Positions 41,887 through 50,818 of a stretch of DNA of 64,000 nt are shown here, in pieces. The stretch comes from Corallococcus silvisoli (GTDB lineage Bacteria > Myxococcota > Myxococcia > Myxococcales > Myxococcaceae), in contig NZ_JAAAPJ010000027.1 in NCBI RefSeq assembly GCF_009909145.1, positions 43,068-107,067 on the forward strand, written 5' to 3'. Made by a program: the position numbers and the translations under genes. Position 1 is the stretch's first letter. Every line of letters begins with the position of its first letter. The notes under the pieces were generated by a model. The model saw only the letters and a list, made by a program, of their open reading frames with translations. It was not told where the DNA came from and did no database searches.

Positions 41887-42792
41887 GTGGACTTCCAGCA
41901 CCAGACCGTCCTGCTCCACGAGACGGTGGAGTTGCTGCTCCCGGCGGAGGGCAGGGTGATTCTCGACGGCACCCTCGGCGGCGGTGGCCACACCGAAGCG
42001 CTCCTCGCCCGGGGCGCCACGGTGGTGGGCGTGGACCGCGATCCGGTGGCGCTCGCGGCGGCCACCGCCCGCATGGGCGCGAACGCGCGCTTCCAGGCGC
42101 GGCAGGGCAACTTCGCGGACCTGCCCCGCGTGGCGCATGACCTGCTGCCCGTGGACGGCGTGCTCGTGGACCTGGGCGTGTCCTCGCCCCAGCTGGACGT
42201 CGCCGAGCGCGGCTTCTCCTTCATGAAGGACGGCCCGCTGGACATGCGCATGGGCGACAGCGGGCAGACGGCCGCGGAGCTCATCGCCAGCACCGACGAG
42301 CGCGACCTGGCGCAGCTGCTGCGCGACTACGGGGAAGAGCCCTTCGCGCGGCCCATCGCCCGGGAGCTGAAGAAGGCGCTGCCCCAGCGCACGCTGGAGG
42401 CCGCGGAGGTGGTGAAGCGCGCCGTGCCGCGCAAGGCGTGGCCGGACCGCATCCACGTGGCCACCCGCACCTTCCAGGCGCTGCGCATGGCGGTGAACGG
42501 GGAGCTGGAGGCGCTGGACGCGCTGCTCGCCGCGCTGCCGTCGCTCCTCAAGGTGGGGGGCCGCGCCGCCGTCATCTCCTTCCACTCACTGGAGGACCGG
42601 AAGGTGAAGGAAGCCTTCCGCGCCCTGGTGGGCGGCTGCACCTGTCCGCCGGGCTTCCCGGTGTGCGTCTGCAACAGCCAGGGCGACTTCGCCCTCGTGT
42701 CCAAGAAGGCCGTCGCGGCTTCCGAGGCGGAAGTCGAGGCCAACCCCCGCTCTCGCAGCGCGCACCTGCGCGCGGTGGAGAAAATCCGATGA
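41887..42792 (+). CDS. rsmH: 16S rRNA (cytosine(1402)-N4)-methyltransferase RsmH (MraW)
   Basis: This 301-residue S-adenosylmethionine-dependent methyltransferase modifies C1402 of 16S rRNA. The motif I loop is GTLGGGGHTEALL (about 28-40). LVDLGVSSPQLDVAERGFSF and VISFHSLEDRKVK are also conserved. A Cys-rich patch, GGCTCPPGFPVCVC, lies near the C-terminus. The GTG at 41887 is preferred since it yields MDFQHQTVLLHETVELL, the usual N-terminus. Its stop overlaps the ftsL ATG as ATGA. Confidence 0.95.
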   Translation: MDFQHQTVLLHETVELLLPAEGRVILDGTLGGGGHTEALLARGATVVGVDRDPVALAAATARMGANARFQARQGNFADLPRVAHDLLPVDGVLVDLGVSSPQLDVAERGFSFMKDGPLDMRMGDSGQTAAELIASTDERDLAQLLRDYGEEPFARPIARELKKALPQRTLEAAEVVKRAVPRKAWPDRIHVATRTFQALRMAVNGELEALDALLAALPSLLKVGGRAAVISFHSLEDRKVKEAFRALVGGCTCPPGFPVCVCNSQGDFALVSKKAVAASEAEVEANPRSRSAHLRAVEKIR

Positions 42793-43181
42793 GCAAGGCC
42801 CTCTCGCGTCCCTCCGTGTCCGTGGCCGGCGTGCTGCTGCACCTGTTGCCCGCGGTGATGCTCTTCACCCTGTTCGTCGGCGTGGGCATCCTCCACGTCA
42901 CGAGCCGCGTGCTGGTGGTGGACATGGGCTACCGCCTGTCCAACGCGGAGGGCGAGAGCCGCTCGCTGACCCGGGAGAACGACCGGCTGAAGCTGGAGCT
43001 GGCCACGCTCAAGGCCCCGGGCCGCATGGAGCGCGTGGCGCGCGAGCAGCTGGGCATGGCCATGCCCAAGGGCGGCGCGGTGGTGTCCCTGGGCGACGAG
43101 CGCGTGAAGGATTCGCGCTCCGCGCAGGCCCGCGCCTCGGCCCCGGCCGTCCGCGTGGCGGAGCGGGGGACCCAGCGGTGA
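42789..43181 (+). CDS. ftsL: Cell division protein FtsL
   Basis: This 130-residue bitopic protein has one membrane helix (about 13-36, VLLHLLPAVMLFTLFVGVGIL) and a coiled-coil segment with heptad Leu/Arg spacing (YRLSNAEGESRSLTRENDRLKLEL). FtsL joins FtsQ/FtsB/FtsW/FtsI in the divisome. The gene's position between rsmH and ftsI is the standard one. It has weak sequence conservation, so position and topology carry the call. The stop overlaps the ftsI GTG. Confidence 0.88.
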   Translation: MSKALSRPSVSVAGVLLHLLPAVMLFTLFVGVGILHVTSRVLVVDMGYRLSNAEGESRSLTRENDRLKLELATLKAPGRMERVAREQLGMAMPKGGAVVSLGDERVKDSRSAQARASAPAVRVAERGTQR

Positions 43182-45199
43182 GGGACTTCAAGAGCTCGCG
43201 GCCGCCCGAATCCAACGCCAAGGGGCTCAAGCTGCGGGTCCAGCTCCTGTTCGGGCTGTTCCTCGTGCTCCTGGGCACGGCCTTCGGCCGCGCCGTGTCC
43301 CTCCAGGTCTTCCAGCAGGAGAAGCTGCGCGGCCTGGCGCAGGACCAGTACGTCCGGCAGATCGACATCCCGGCCCGGCGCGGGGACATCTTCGACCGGC
43401 GCGGCACGCCGCTCGCCCAGAGCGTGGAGGTGGACTCCATCTGGGTGGACCCGTCCCTGCTCCCCGACGTGCCCCAGGCCGCGCGGCAGCTGGCGAAGGC
43501 CGTGCACCTGGACCCCAGCGACGTGGCCGCCCGCCTGGGCCGCGCCAAGCGCTTCGCGTGGGTGAAGCGCCAAGCGAAGCCTCAGGAAGTGGACGCCGTG
43601 AAGGCGCTGGGCCTGCCGGGCCTGGGCTTCACCAAGGAGCCCAAGCGCTTCTATCCCCAGCGCGAGCTGGGCGCGCACATCGTGGGCATGGTGGGCACCG
43701 ACGGCCACGGCCTGGAGGGCCTGGAGCTGGCCTTCGAGGACGAGCTGTCCGGACAGAACTCGCGCACCTCCGGCTTCCGCGACGCCAAGGGCCGCAAGCT
43801 GATGGTCCAGGGCGCCATGGATCCCCTGGAGCGCCAGGGCGCCGCCGTGACGCTCACGATGGATCGCCACCTCCAGTACGTGGCGGAGAAGGCGCTGGCC
43901 AAGGCGGTGGACGACGCCAAGGCGCTCGCGGGCATGGCGGTGGTGTTGGATCCGCGCACCGGTGAGCTGCTGGCGCTGGCCAACAACCCGCGCTTCAACC
44001 CCAACACGCCAGAGGACGGCGTGAAGAACGCCATCCGCAACCGCGCCGCGCTGGACGCCTTCGAGCCCGGCTCCACGATGAAGGCCTTCGTGGTGGCCGC
44101 CGCGCTGGAGGAGAAGGCCATCACCGCGGACACGCTCATCTTCTGCGAGAATGGCTCCTTGCGCATTGGCCGCCACACCATCCACGACACCCACCGCCAC
44201 GGGTGGCTCAACGCGCAGGGCATCCTCCAGGTGTCCTCCAACATCGGCGCCGCCAAGGTGGCGGACACCCTGGGCCGTGAGAAGATGGTCGCGGCCTACC
44301 ACGCCTTCGGCTTCGCCGAGCGCACCGGCCTGGCGCTCACCGGGGAGAGCCGGGGCGTCATCCCGTTTCCAAAATCGGACATCTCCCTGGCCACCCAGTC
44401 CTTCGGCCAGGGCATGACCTCCACCGCCGTGCAGCTGGCGGCGGCCTACGGGGCGCTGGCCAACGACGGCGTCCTGATGCGCCCGTACCTCGTGTCCAAG
44501 GTCGTGGACCCGGACGGCGTGGTGCTGCTGGAGAACCAGCCCACGGAGCTGCGGCGGGTCGTCTCCCAGAGGGTGGCGCGCCAGGTCGTGGGCATGCTCG
44601 AGAGCGTGGTGGTCAAGGGAGGGACCGCGACCAAGGCGGCCATGGACGACTACCGGGTGGCGGGCAAGACGGGCACCGCGCAGAAGGCGGACCCCGTCGC
44701 GCGGGGGTATTCCGACAAACGCATCGCGTCGTTCGCGGGCATGGTGCCGGCCGAGGCCCCGCGCGCCGTGATTCTCGTGGTACTGGACGAACCGACGACG
44801 GACGTATACGGGGGGAACGTGGCTGCCCCTGCCTTCAAGGAAATCGCTACCGCCGCCATGGCCCACCTGGCCGTGCCCCCGTCCCGGACGGTGGCACCCG
44901 CCGAGGTGGCCGCGGCCGCCGTGCCCGTGGTGCCCCCTCCGGCATCGAAGGCGCTGGCGAAGGCCGTCCCTGTTCGGGCCGGTCTGGAGGTAGCGGTGAC
45001 CGAGACCTCGGAAGACGGCACGGTGCGTGTGCCGGATGTCCAGGGTCAGGCAGGACGCGAAGCCGTGGTGAAGTTGCTTGCCGCGGCGTTGGAGCCACAG
45101 CTGCAAGGCAGTGGACGAGTGGTGTCTCAGACCCCCCCCGCCGGTGCGCTGGTGGAGAAGGGGGCTCGGGTGACGCTGGAACTGGCGACGCGGCAATGA
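43178..45199 (+). CDS. ftsI: Septal peptidoglycan transpeptidase FtsI (PBP3) with C-terminal PASTA domain
   Basis: This 673-residue class B penicillin-binding protein has a membrane helix (about 20-40), a pedestal domain, and a transpeptidase domain. The catalytic motifs are Ser299-x-x-Lys302 (EPGSTMKAF), SSN at 353-355 and KTG at 497-499. After the catalytic domain a Pro/Ala-rich linker leads to one PASTA domain (VRVPDVQGQAG to GARVTLELA, about 610-670). Most proteobacterial FtsI lack PASTA, while Gram-positive FtsI or SpoVD carry it. The start is a GTG overlapping the ftsL stop. Confidence 0.95.
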   Translation: MRDFKSSRPPESNAKGLKLRVQLLFGLFLVLLGTAFGRAVSLQVFQQEKLRGLAQDQYVRQIDIPARRGDIFDRRGTPLAQSVEVDSIWVDPSLLPDVPQAARQLAKAVHLDPSDVAARLGRAKRFAWVKRQAKPQEVDAVKALGLPGLGFTKEPKRFYPQRELGAHIVGMVGTDGHGLEGLELAFEDELSGQNSRTSGFRDAKGRKLMVQGAMDPLERQGAAVTLTMDRHLQYVAEKALAKAVDDAKALAGMAVVLDPRTGELLALANNPRFNPNTPEDGVKNAIRNRAALDAFEPGSTMKAFVVAAALEEKAITADTLIFCENGSLRIGRHTIHDTHRHGWLNAQGILQVSSNIGAAKVADTLGREKMVAAYHAFGFAERTGLALTGESRGVIPFPKSDISLATQSFGQGMTSTAVQLAAAYGALANDGVLMRPYLVSKVVDPDGVVLLENQPTELRRVVSQRVARQVVGMLESVVVKGGTATKAAMDDYRVAGKTGTAQKADPVARGYSDKRIASFAGMVPAEAPRAVILVVLDEPTTDVYGGNVAAPAFKEIATAAMAHLAVPPSRTVAPAEVAAAAVPVVPPPASKALAKAVPVRAGLEVAVTETSEDGTVRVPDVQGQAGREAVVKLLAAALEPQLQGSGRVVSQTPPAGALVEKGARVTLELATRQ

Positions 45200-45250
45200 G
45201 GCCGTGTCCTTTCCAGGCCCCGCATCAGCAATGCGTGTGAAGGGGAAGAG

Positions 45251-46789
45251 ATGAAGCTGACGGATGTCCTCGCAGGGTGTGGAGCCGAGCAGACCTCGGG
45301 CGGCCGTTCCGCGGTCGACGTCACGGGAGTGACGCAGGATTCGCGGCGCGTGAAGCCGGGGGATCTCTTCATCGCCGTTCCGGGCCTGAAGGAAGATGGG
45401 GCCCAGTTCATTGGCGAAGCCGTGTCGCGCGGTGCCGTGGCCGTGGTGTCGGAGAAGCAGGGGCAGTCCTCGCAGGTTCCGTTCTTCAAGGTGAGCAGCG
45501 CTCGCAAGGCGCTGGCCCTCATCGCGGCGAACTTCCATGGCCGCCCCGCCGACAAGCTGACGCTCCTGGGCGTCACGGGCACCAATGGGAAGACGACGAC
45601 GACGTACCTCCTGGAGGCCATCCTCGCGACGGCCGCCATGTACACCGGCGCCAACCCGCCGGGCGTCATCGGCACGCTGGGCTACAAGTTCGGCGGCAAG
45701 ACGACGGAGCTGGCCAACACCACGCCGGACCCGCTGGAGCTGCACCGCATCTTCCGCGAGATGGTGGACGCGGGCGTGGAGACGGTGGTGATGGAGGTGT
45801 CCAGCCACGCGCTCGCGCAGGAGCGCGTGCACGGGCTCACCTTCAAGGCGGTGGGCTTCAGCAACCTGTCGCGCGACCACCTGGACTACCACAAGGACCT
45901 GGAGGAGTACTTCCAGGTGAAGCGCAAGCTCTTCGTGGAGAACCTCTCCGCCACAGGCACCGCGGTGGTCAACGGCGACGACACCTTCGCCAGCCGCGTC
46001 TACAACGAGCTGCGCGGCCAGAAGCGCATGGCGTGGAAGTTCAGCCGCCTGGGCGCCGGTGAGATCTCCGCCGCGGACGCCACGTATTCGCTCAAGGGCA
46101 TCGAGGCCACCCTGAAGACGCCCGCGGGCGACATCAAGGTGAAGAGCAAGCTGCTGGGGCCCCACAACCTGGAGAACATCATGCTCGCGGCCGGCATCGC
46201 GCTGGGCGCGGGCATCTCCCGCTCCGACGTGAAGAGCGGCATCGAGCTGGTCTCCCAGGTCGCGGGCCGCATGGACCGCGCGGAGAACCACCGGGGCGGT
46301 CCCGCGCCGGCGGTGCTGGTGGACTACGCGCACACGGATGACGCGCTCAAGCGCTCCATCGAAGCGGCGCGCACGCTGGCCAAGGGCCGCGTCATCGTCG
46401 TCTTCGGCTGCGGCGGCGACCGCGACAAGGGCAAGCGCCCCCTGATGGGCACCGTGGCCGCGGAGGGCGCCGACCTGGTGATGGTGACCAGCGACAACCC
46501 GCGCACGGAGGACCCGGAGGAGATCATCTCCCAGGTGACGCCGGGCCTGGAGAAGGGCGGCCTGCGCCGCATCTCCGCGGGCAAGGCGAAGAGCGGGGAG
46601 AAGGGCTACCTCGTGGACGCGGACCGCCGCGCCGCCATCGAGCAGGTCATCAACCTGGCCAAGGACGACGACGTCGTCCTCATCGCCGGCAAGGGCCACG
46701 AGACCTACCAGACGGTGGGCACGGAGAAGCTCGCCTTCGACGACCGCGAGGTCGCCGCGAAGGCGCTGGCCAACCGCATCCCGGGCTGA
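45251..46789 (+). CDS. murE: UDP-N-acetylmuramoyl-tripeptide ligase MurE (meso-DAP type)
   Basis: This 512-residue ligase adds the third amino acid to the peptidoglycan precursor. The ATP-binding P-loop GVTGTNGKTTTTYLL (Lys114) and NTTPDPLEL are present, and the diaminopimelate-recognising DNPR lies at 415-418. That motif predicts meso-diaminopimelate addition, as expected in a Gram-negative. The gene starts 51 bases after ftsI with GGGGAAGAG before the ATG. Confidence 0.96.
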   Translation: MKLTDVLAGCGAEQTSGGRSAVDVTGVTQDSRRVKPGDLFIAVPGLKEDGAQFIGEAVSRGAVAVVSEKQGQSSQVPFFKVSSARKALALIAANFHGRPADKLTLLGVTGTNGKTTTTYLLEAILATAAMYTGANPPGVIGTLGYKFGGKTTELANTTPDPLELHRIFREMVDAGVETVVMEVSSHALAQERVHGLTFKAVGFSNLSRDHLDYHKDLEEYFQVKRKLFVENLSATGTAVVNGDDTFASRVYNELRGQKRMAWKFSRLGAGEISAADATYSLKGIEATLKTPAGDIKVKSKLLGPHNLENIMLAAGIALGAGISRSDVKSGIELVSQVAGRMDRAENHRGGPAPAVLVDYAHTDDALKRSIEAARTLAKGRVIVVFGCGGDRDKGKRPLMGTVAAEGADLVMVTSDNPRTEDPEEIISQVTPGLEKGGLRRISAGKAKSGEKGYLVDADRRAAIEQVINLAKDDDVVLIAGKGHETYQTVGTEKLAFDDREVAAKALANRIPG

Positions 46790-46795
46790 AAACCA

Positions 46796-46820
46796 GAAGG
46801 GGGCCTCCCGGGCCCCCTTC
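46796..46820 (+). terminator. Perfect 10-pair hairpin between murE and murF
   Basis: GAAGGGGGCC pairs perfectly with GGCCCCCTTC around TCCCG. It lies in the 49-base gap after the murE stop. The downstream sequence is C-rich without a strong U-run. It could be an attenuator or a partial terminator that lowers expression of murF and later genes, or an mRNA-processing site. Confidence 0.5.
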
Positions 46821-46838
46821 CCTCCGGCTCCCCCCTTC

Positions 46839-48239
46839 ATGGCCGCTCGATTCTCCGATGACGAGGTGGTGCAGGCGACCGGTGCGACCCGTCGCGGGGA
46901 CGCCGTCCCCGCGGGGTTTCCCGACGTCTGCACCGACACGCGGTCGCTCACCCCGGGGTGCCTCTTCGTGGCGCTCCAGGGCGAGCGCTTCGACGCCCAC
47001 GACTTCGTGGACGGCGCCATGCGACAGGGGGCCGCCGGGGCGGTGGTGAAGCGGGGCCGGGCGCTGCCCGCCCTTCCCCAGGGCTACCCGCTCTTCGAGG
47101 TCGACGACACCCTGGCCGCGCTGGGCGGGCTGGGCGCGCTGCACCGCCGCCGCTTCCACATCCCGGTGGCGGCGGTGGGGGGCTCCAACGGGAAGACGAC
47201 CACCAAGGAGATGGTGGGCGCCATCCTGGCCACGCGGGGCCCCGCGCTGAAGACGGAGGGTAACTTCAACAACGAGGTGGGCGTCCCGCTCACGCTCTTC
47301 CGGCTGGAGCCGTCCCACGTGGCGGCCGTCATCGAAGTGGGGATGAACCAGCCCGGCGAAATCGAGAGGCTCACCCGCAAGGTGCAGCCGGACGCGGGGG
47401 TCATCACCGTCGTCCAGCCGGAGCACCTGGAGGGCCTGGGCAGCCTGGAAGGCGTGGCGGAGGCGGAGGGCGAGCTGTTCCGCGAGATGCTCCCGCAGGC
47501 CACCGCGGTGGTGAACATCGACGACGCGCACATCGTGCATCAGGCCGCGCGCAGCGGCGCGAAGCACCTCACGTTCGGCCGCGCGGAGGGCGCCGACGTG
47601 CGCCTCACCGCGGTGCACACGCTGGGGCGCGACGGGATGGTGGCCACGGTGCGCTACGCCCAGAAGGACTGGCCGGTGCGCCTGCACTTCGTGGGGCCGC
47701 ACAACGCGCAGAACGCGACGGCGGCGTTCGCGACGGCGCTGGCCCTGGGCTACTCCCCCGAGGAGTGCGTGAAGGGCCTGGAGTCCGCGCGGCCGTACGC
47801 GCGCAGGCTCAACATCCTGGACGGCCGCAACGGCGTCACGGTGGTGGACGACTGCTACAACGCCAACCCCGCTTCCATGGAGGCGGCGCTGGTCACGCTG
47901 GGCACGCTGGTGCCCGAGGGCGGCCGGGCGGTGGCGGTGCTGGGCGACATGTTGGAGTTGGGCGCGGGTGAGGCGGAGGAGCATGCCCGGTTGGGTGAGC
48001 TCGTCCGGACGCACGCGTCGCTGGTCGCGTTCTTCGGTCCCCGGTCCTCGGGCGGCCACGGGAGCGCGGCCATGGGAGATTCCGCCGCCCACTTCACCGA
48101 AGTGGAGCCCCTGGTGGCGTGGTTGACGCCCCGGCTCCACCCCGGTGACGTGGTGTTGGTGAAGGCCAGTCGCGGCATGCGGCTGGAGCGCGTGGTGGCC
48201 GCCCTCACGGGCGCGGCCCCCCCCGGAGGGAGTCACTAG
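46839..48239 (+). CDS. murF: UDP-N-acetylmuramoyl-tripeptide--D-alanyl-D-alanine ligase MurF
   Basis: This 466-residue enzyme adds D-Ala-D-Ala to the tripeptide precursor in the cytoplasm. The Mur ligase P-loop reads GGSNGKTTTKEMVGAIL. Conserved features after it are EGNFNNEVGVPLTLF, EVGMNQPGEI and VVDDCYNANPASMEAAL. The ATG is at 46839, downstream of the hairpin. The stop is followed by mraY with a one-base overlap. Confidence 0.96.
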   Translation: MAARFSDDEVVQATGATRRGDAVPAGFPDVCTDTRSLTPGCLFVALQGERFDAHDFVDGAMRQGAAGAVVKRGRALPALPQGYPLFEVDDTLAALGGLGALHRRRFHIPVAAVGGSNGKTTTKEMVGAILATRGPALKTEGNFNNEVGVPLTLFRLEPSHVAAVIEVGMNQPGEIERLTRKVQPDAGVITVVQPEHLEGLGSLEGVAEAEGELFREMLPQATAVVNIDDAHIVHQAARSGAKHLTFGRAEGADVRLTAVHTLGRDGMVATVRYAQKDWPVRLHFVGPHNAQNATAAFATALALGYSPEECVKGLESARPYARRLNILDGRNGVTVVDDCYNANPASMEAALVTLGTLVPEGGRAVAVLGDMLELGAGEAEEHARLGELVRTHASLVAFFGPRSSGGHGSAAMGDSAAHFTEVEPLVAWLTPRLHPGDVVLVKASRGMRLERVVAALTGAAPPGGSH

Positions 48240-49417
48240 TGCTGTACCTTCTGTACGAGCTCATCCAGAACACCGAGGCCGGGCGCGTCCTCAACTTCCT
48301 GCGCTACCCGACCTTCCGCATCATCGCCGCGGGCGTCTTCGCCCTGCTCCTGGGGATGGTCATTGGCCCGCGCCTCATCGCGCGGCTGCGCCTGAAGCAG
48401 CACGGGCAGAGCAACGTGCGCGAGGACACCCCGGACTCGCACCAGAAGAAGAAGGGCACGCCCACCATGGGCGGCGCGCTCATCCTCATCTGCATCGCGG
48501 CGGGCACGCTCCTGTTCGCGGACCTGAAGAGCCGCGGCGTCTGGGTGATGATCCTCCTCACCTTCGGCTACGGCTTCATCGGCTTCCTGGACGACTGGCT
48601 CAAGCTGTCCAAGCGCAACTCCAAGGGCCTGGCCGGGCGCAAGAAGATGCTGCTGCAGACGGCCTTCTTCCTCATCGCCGTCTTCGGCCTGATGTGCACG
48701 TGGACCCTGCCGGACGGCTCCTTCGGGCCCAAGCTGCTCATCGACACGCGGCTCACGCTGCCGTTCGTGCCGTCCCATTGGTTCAACCCGGACCTGGGCT
48801 GGTTCTACGTGGTGTTCGCGTGGGTGGTCATCGTGGGGACGTCCAACGCGGTGAACCTCACGGACGGCCTGGACGGTCTGGCCATCGTGCCCACCATCGT
48901 CTCGGCGGTGACGTTCTGCGTGCTCTGCTACGTGGCGGGCACCACGCTGCACATCGCGGACACGGAGACGGTGAACGGCGTCACCCGGCTCACAGCCACG
49001 CCGCTGTACCGCTACCTGGGCATCCTCCAGGTGCCGGGCGGCGCGGAGCTGGCCGTCTTCTGCGCCAGCATCGTGGGCGCGGGCATCTCCTTTCTCTGGT
49101 TCAACACCTACCCGGCGTCCGTGTTCATGGGCGACATCGGCTCGCTGGCCCTGGGCGGCGCGCTGGGCGGGCTGGCCGTGTTCTCGAAGAACGAGGTCGT
49201 CTCTGCCATCATCCACGGCATCTTCTTCGCCGAAGCGCTGAGCGTGATGATCCAGGTGGCCTCGTACAAGATGACGGGCAAGCGCGTGTTCAAGATGGCG
49301 CCCGTGCACCACCACTTCGAGCTCAAGGGCTTGGCCGAGCCGAAGATCATCGTGCGTTTCTGGATTGTCGCCATCCTCTGTGGTGGCGTGGCCCTGCTGT
49401 CGCTGAAACTGCGCTAG
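48239..49417 (+). CDS. mraY: Phospho-N-acetylmuramoyl-pentapeptide transferase MraY
   Basis: This 392-residue enzyme with about ten membrane helices makes lipid I from UDP-MurNAc-pentapeptide. Signature parts are KKKGTPTMGGALI, then GFLDDWLKL, NLTDGLDGLA, FMGDIGSLALGG and the histidine motif APVHHHFELKG. The start is a GTG overlapping the murF stop by one base, with GGAGGG upstream. Confidence 0.97.
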   Translation: MLYLLYELIQNTEAGRVLNFLRYPTFRIIAAGVFALLLGMVIGPRLIARLRLKQHGQSNVREDTPDSHQKKKGTPTMGGALILICIAAGTLLFADLKSRGVWVMILLTFGYGFIGFLDDWLKLSKRNSKGLAGRKKMLLQTAFFLIAVFGLMCTWTLPDGSFGPKLLIDTRLTLPFVPSHWFNPDLGWFYVVFAWVVIVGTSNAVNLTDGLDGLAIVPTIVSAVTFCVLCYVAGTTLHIADTETVNGVTRLTATPLYRYLGILQVPGGAELAVFCASIVGAGISFLWFNTYPASVFMGDIGSLALGGALGGLAVFSKNEVVSAIIHGIFFAEALSVMIQVASYKMTGKRVFKMAPVHHHFELKGLAEPKIIVRFWIVAILCGGVALLSLKLR

Positions 49418-49442
49418 TCGCTTCGAAGAGGTCGGCCCACCC

Positions 49443-50813
49443 ATGAGCACGTCGCTGTCCGGTCGGAAGGTCGCGGTGTTCGGGCTGGCCAAGAGTGGCG
49501 TCGCGGCGCTGCGCCTGCTCGTCCAGCACGGGGCGAAGGTGACGGCGCTGGACGCGCGCTCCGAGGACGCGCTCGGCGACGTGGCGAAGGAGCTGCACGC
49601 GAAGGGCGTGACGCTGGTGACGGGCGCCACGCCCCCGGGGCTGCTCACCCGCCAGGACCTGGTGGTGGTGAGCCCGGGCGTGCCGCTGTCGCTGCCGGAG
49701 CTGGAGAGCGCGCGCACGTCGGGGGTCCCCATCTGGGGGGAGATTGAACTCGCGGCGCGCATGCTGGAGGGCACGCGCCTGCTGGGCATCACCGGCACCA
49801 ACGGCAAGAGCACCACCACGGCGCTCACCGGCGAGCTGTACGCGAAGGGCGGCCTGCGCACCTTCGTGGGCGGCAACCTGGGCCGCCCGCTGGCGGAGGC
49901 CGCGATGGTGCCCGGGGACTGGGACGCGCTGGTGGTGGAGCTGTCCAGCTTCCAGCTGGAGGGCATCCACACGCTCAAGCCCACCGGCGCGGCCATCCTC
50001 AACCTCACGCCGGACCACCTGGACCGCTACGCCAACCCCGCCGAGTACGGCGCGGCCAAGGCGCGCATCTTCATGAACCAGGGCGGCGCCAGCGACTTCG
50101 CCGTGGTGAACGCGGACGACGCGGCGGTGATGGAGCTGGCCGCTTCCGCGCGCGTGCCCGTGTACGGCTTCAGCCTCACCGGCCACCCGGTGGTGGGCAT
50201 GCCCCGGCTGGCGGGGCTCGCGGTGTCCCGGCCCGGCGGCTTCCAGCTGGAGTTCGCCGGCGAGGACTACACGCTCACCAACCGCGCGCTCCGGGGCGCG
50301 CACAACGCGCAGAACGCGATGGCGGCGGCGCTGCTGGCGCGGCTGGGCGGCGTGTCGAAGGACGCGGTGCAGGCGGGGCTGGACAGCTACCCGGGCCTGG
50401 CGCACCGGCTGGAGAGCGTGCGCGTGCTGGACGGCGTGGAGTGGGTGAACGACTCCAAGGCCACCAACGTGGACTCCGTGCTGGTGGCGCTCAAGGCGTT
50501 CGCGGGCGGCGTGTGGCTCATCGCGGGCGGCAAGGGCAAGGGCGCGCCGTACGCGCCCATGGTGGAGGCGGGGCGGGGGAAGGTGAAGGGCGTGCTCACC
50601 ATTGGCCAGGACGCGGACACGCTGGCGCGGGCGTACGCGAACGACGCGCCGGTGCACGCGTGCGGCGCGCTGGACGCGGCGGTGGCGAAGGCGCGCCAGC
50701 TGGCGGAGGCGGGGGACACGGTGCTGCTGTCCCCGGCGTGCGCGTCGTACGACCAGTTCAAGAACTTCGAGGACCGGGGCGACACGTTCAAGCGCCTCGT
50801 CGGGGCGCTCTGA
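49443..50813 (+). CDS. murD: UDP-N-acetylmuramoylalanine--D-glutamate ligase MurD
   Basis: This 456-residue ligase adds D-Glu to UDP-MurNAc-L-Ala. The N-terminal substrate loop reads VAVFGLAKSGVAALRLL, and the ATP loop GITGTNGKSTTTAL. ELSSFQLEG, LNLTPDHLDRY, AHRLE and WVNDSKATN are typical. The length is standard. It starts 25 bases after mraY and is followed within a few bases by ftsW. Confidence 0.96.
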   Translation: MSTSLSGRKVAVFGLAKSGVAALRLLVQHGAKVTALDARSEDALGDVAKELHAKGVTLVTGATPPGLLTRQDLVVVSPGVPLSLPELESARTSGVPIWGEIELAARMLEGTRLLGITGTNGKSTTTALTGELYAKGGLRTFVGGNLGRPLAEAAMVPGDWDALVVELSSFQLEGIHTLKPTGAAILNLTPDHLDRYANPAEYGAAKARIFMNQGGASDFAVVNADDAAVMELAASARVPVYGFSLTGHPVVGMPRLAGLAVSRPGGFQLEFAGEDYTLTNRALRGAHNAQNAMAAALLARLGGVSKDAVQAGLDSYPGLAHRLESVRVLDGVEWVNDSKATNVDSVLVALKAFAGGVWLIAGGKGKGAPYAPMVEAGRGKVKGVLTIGQDADTLARAYANDAPVHACGALDAAVAKARQLAEAGDTVLLSPACASYDQFKNFEDRGDTFKRLVGAL

Positions 50814-50818
50814 CCGTG

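Noticed and set aside
42929..47020. A very long minus-strand open frame opposite ftsI and murE
   Set aside because: High third-position GC on the plus strand leaves the minus strand free of stops. The translation is His/Arg/Gln-rich without family features, and the plus strand holds clear genes.
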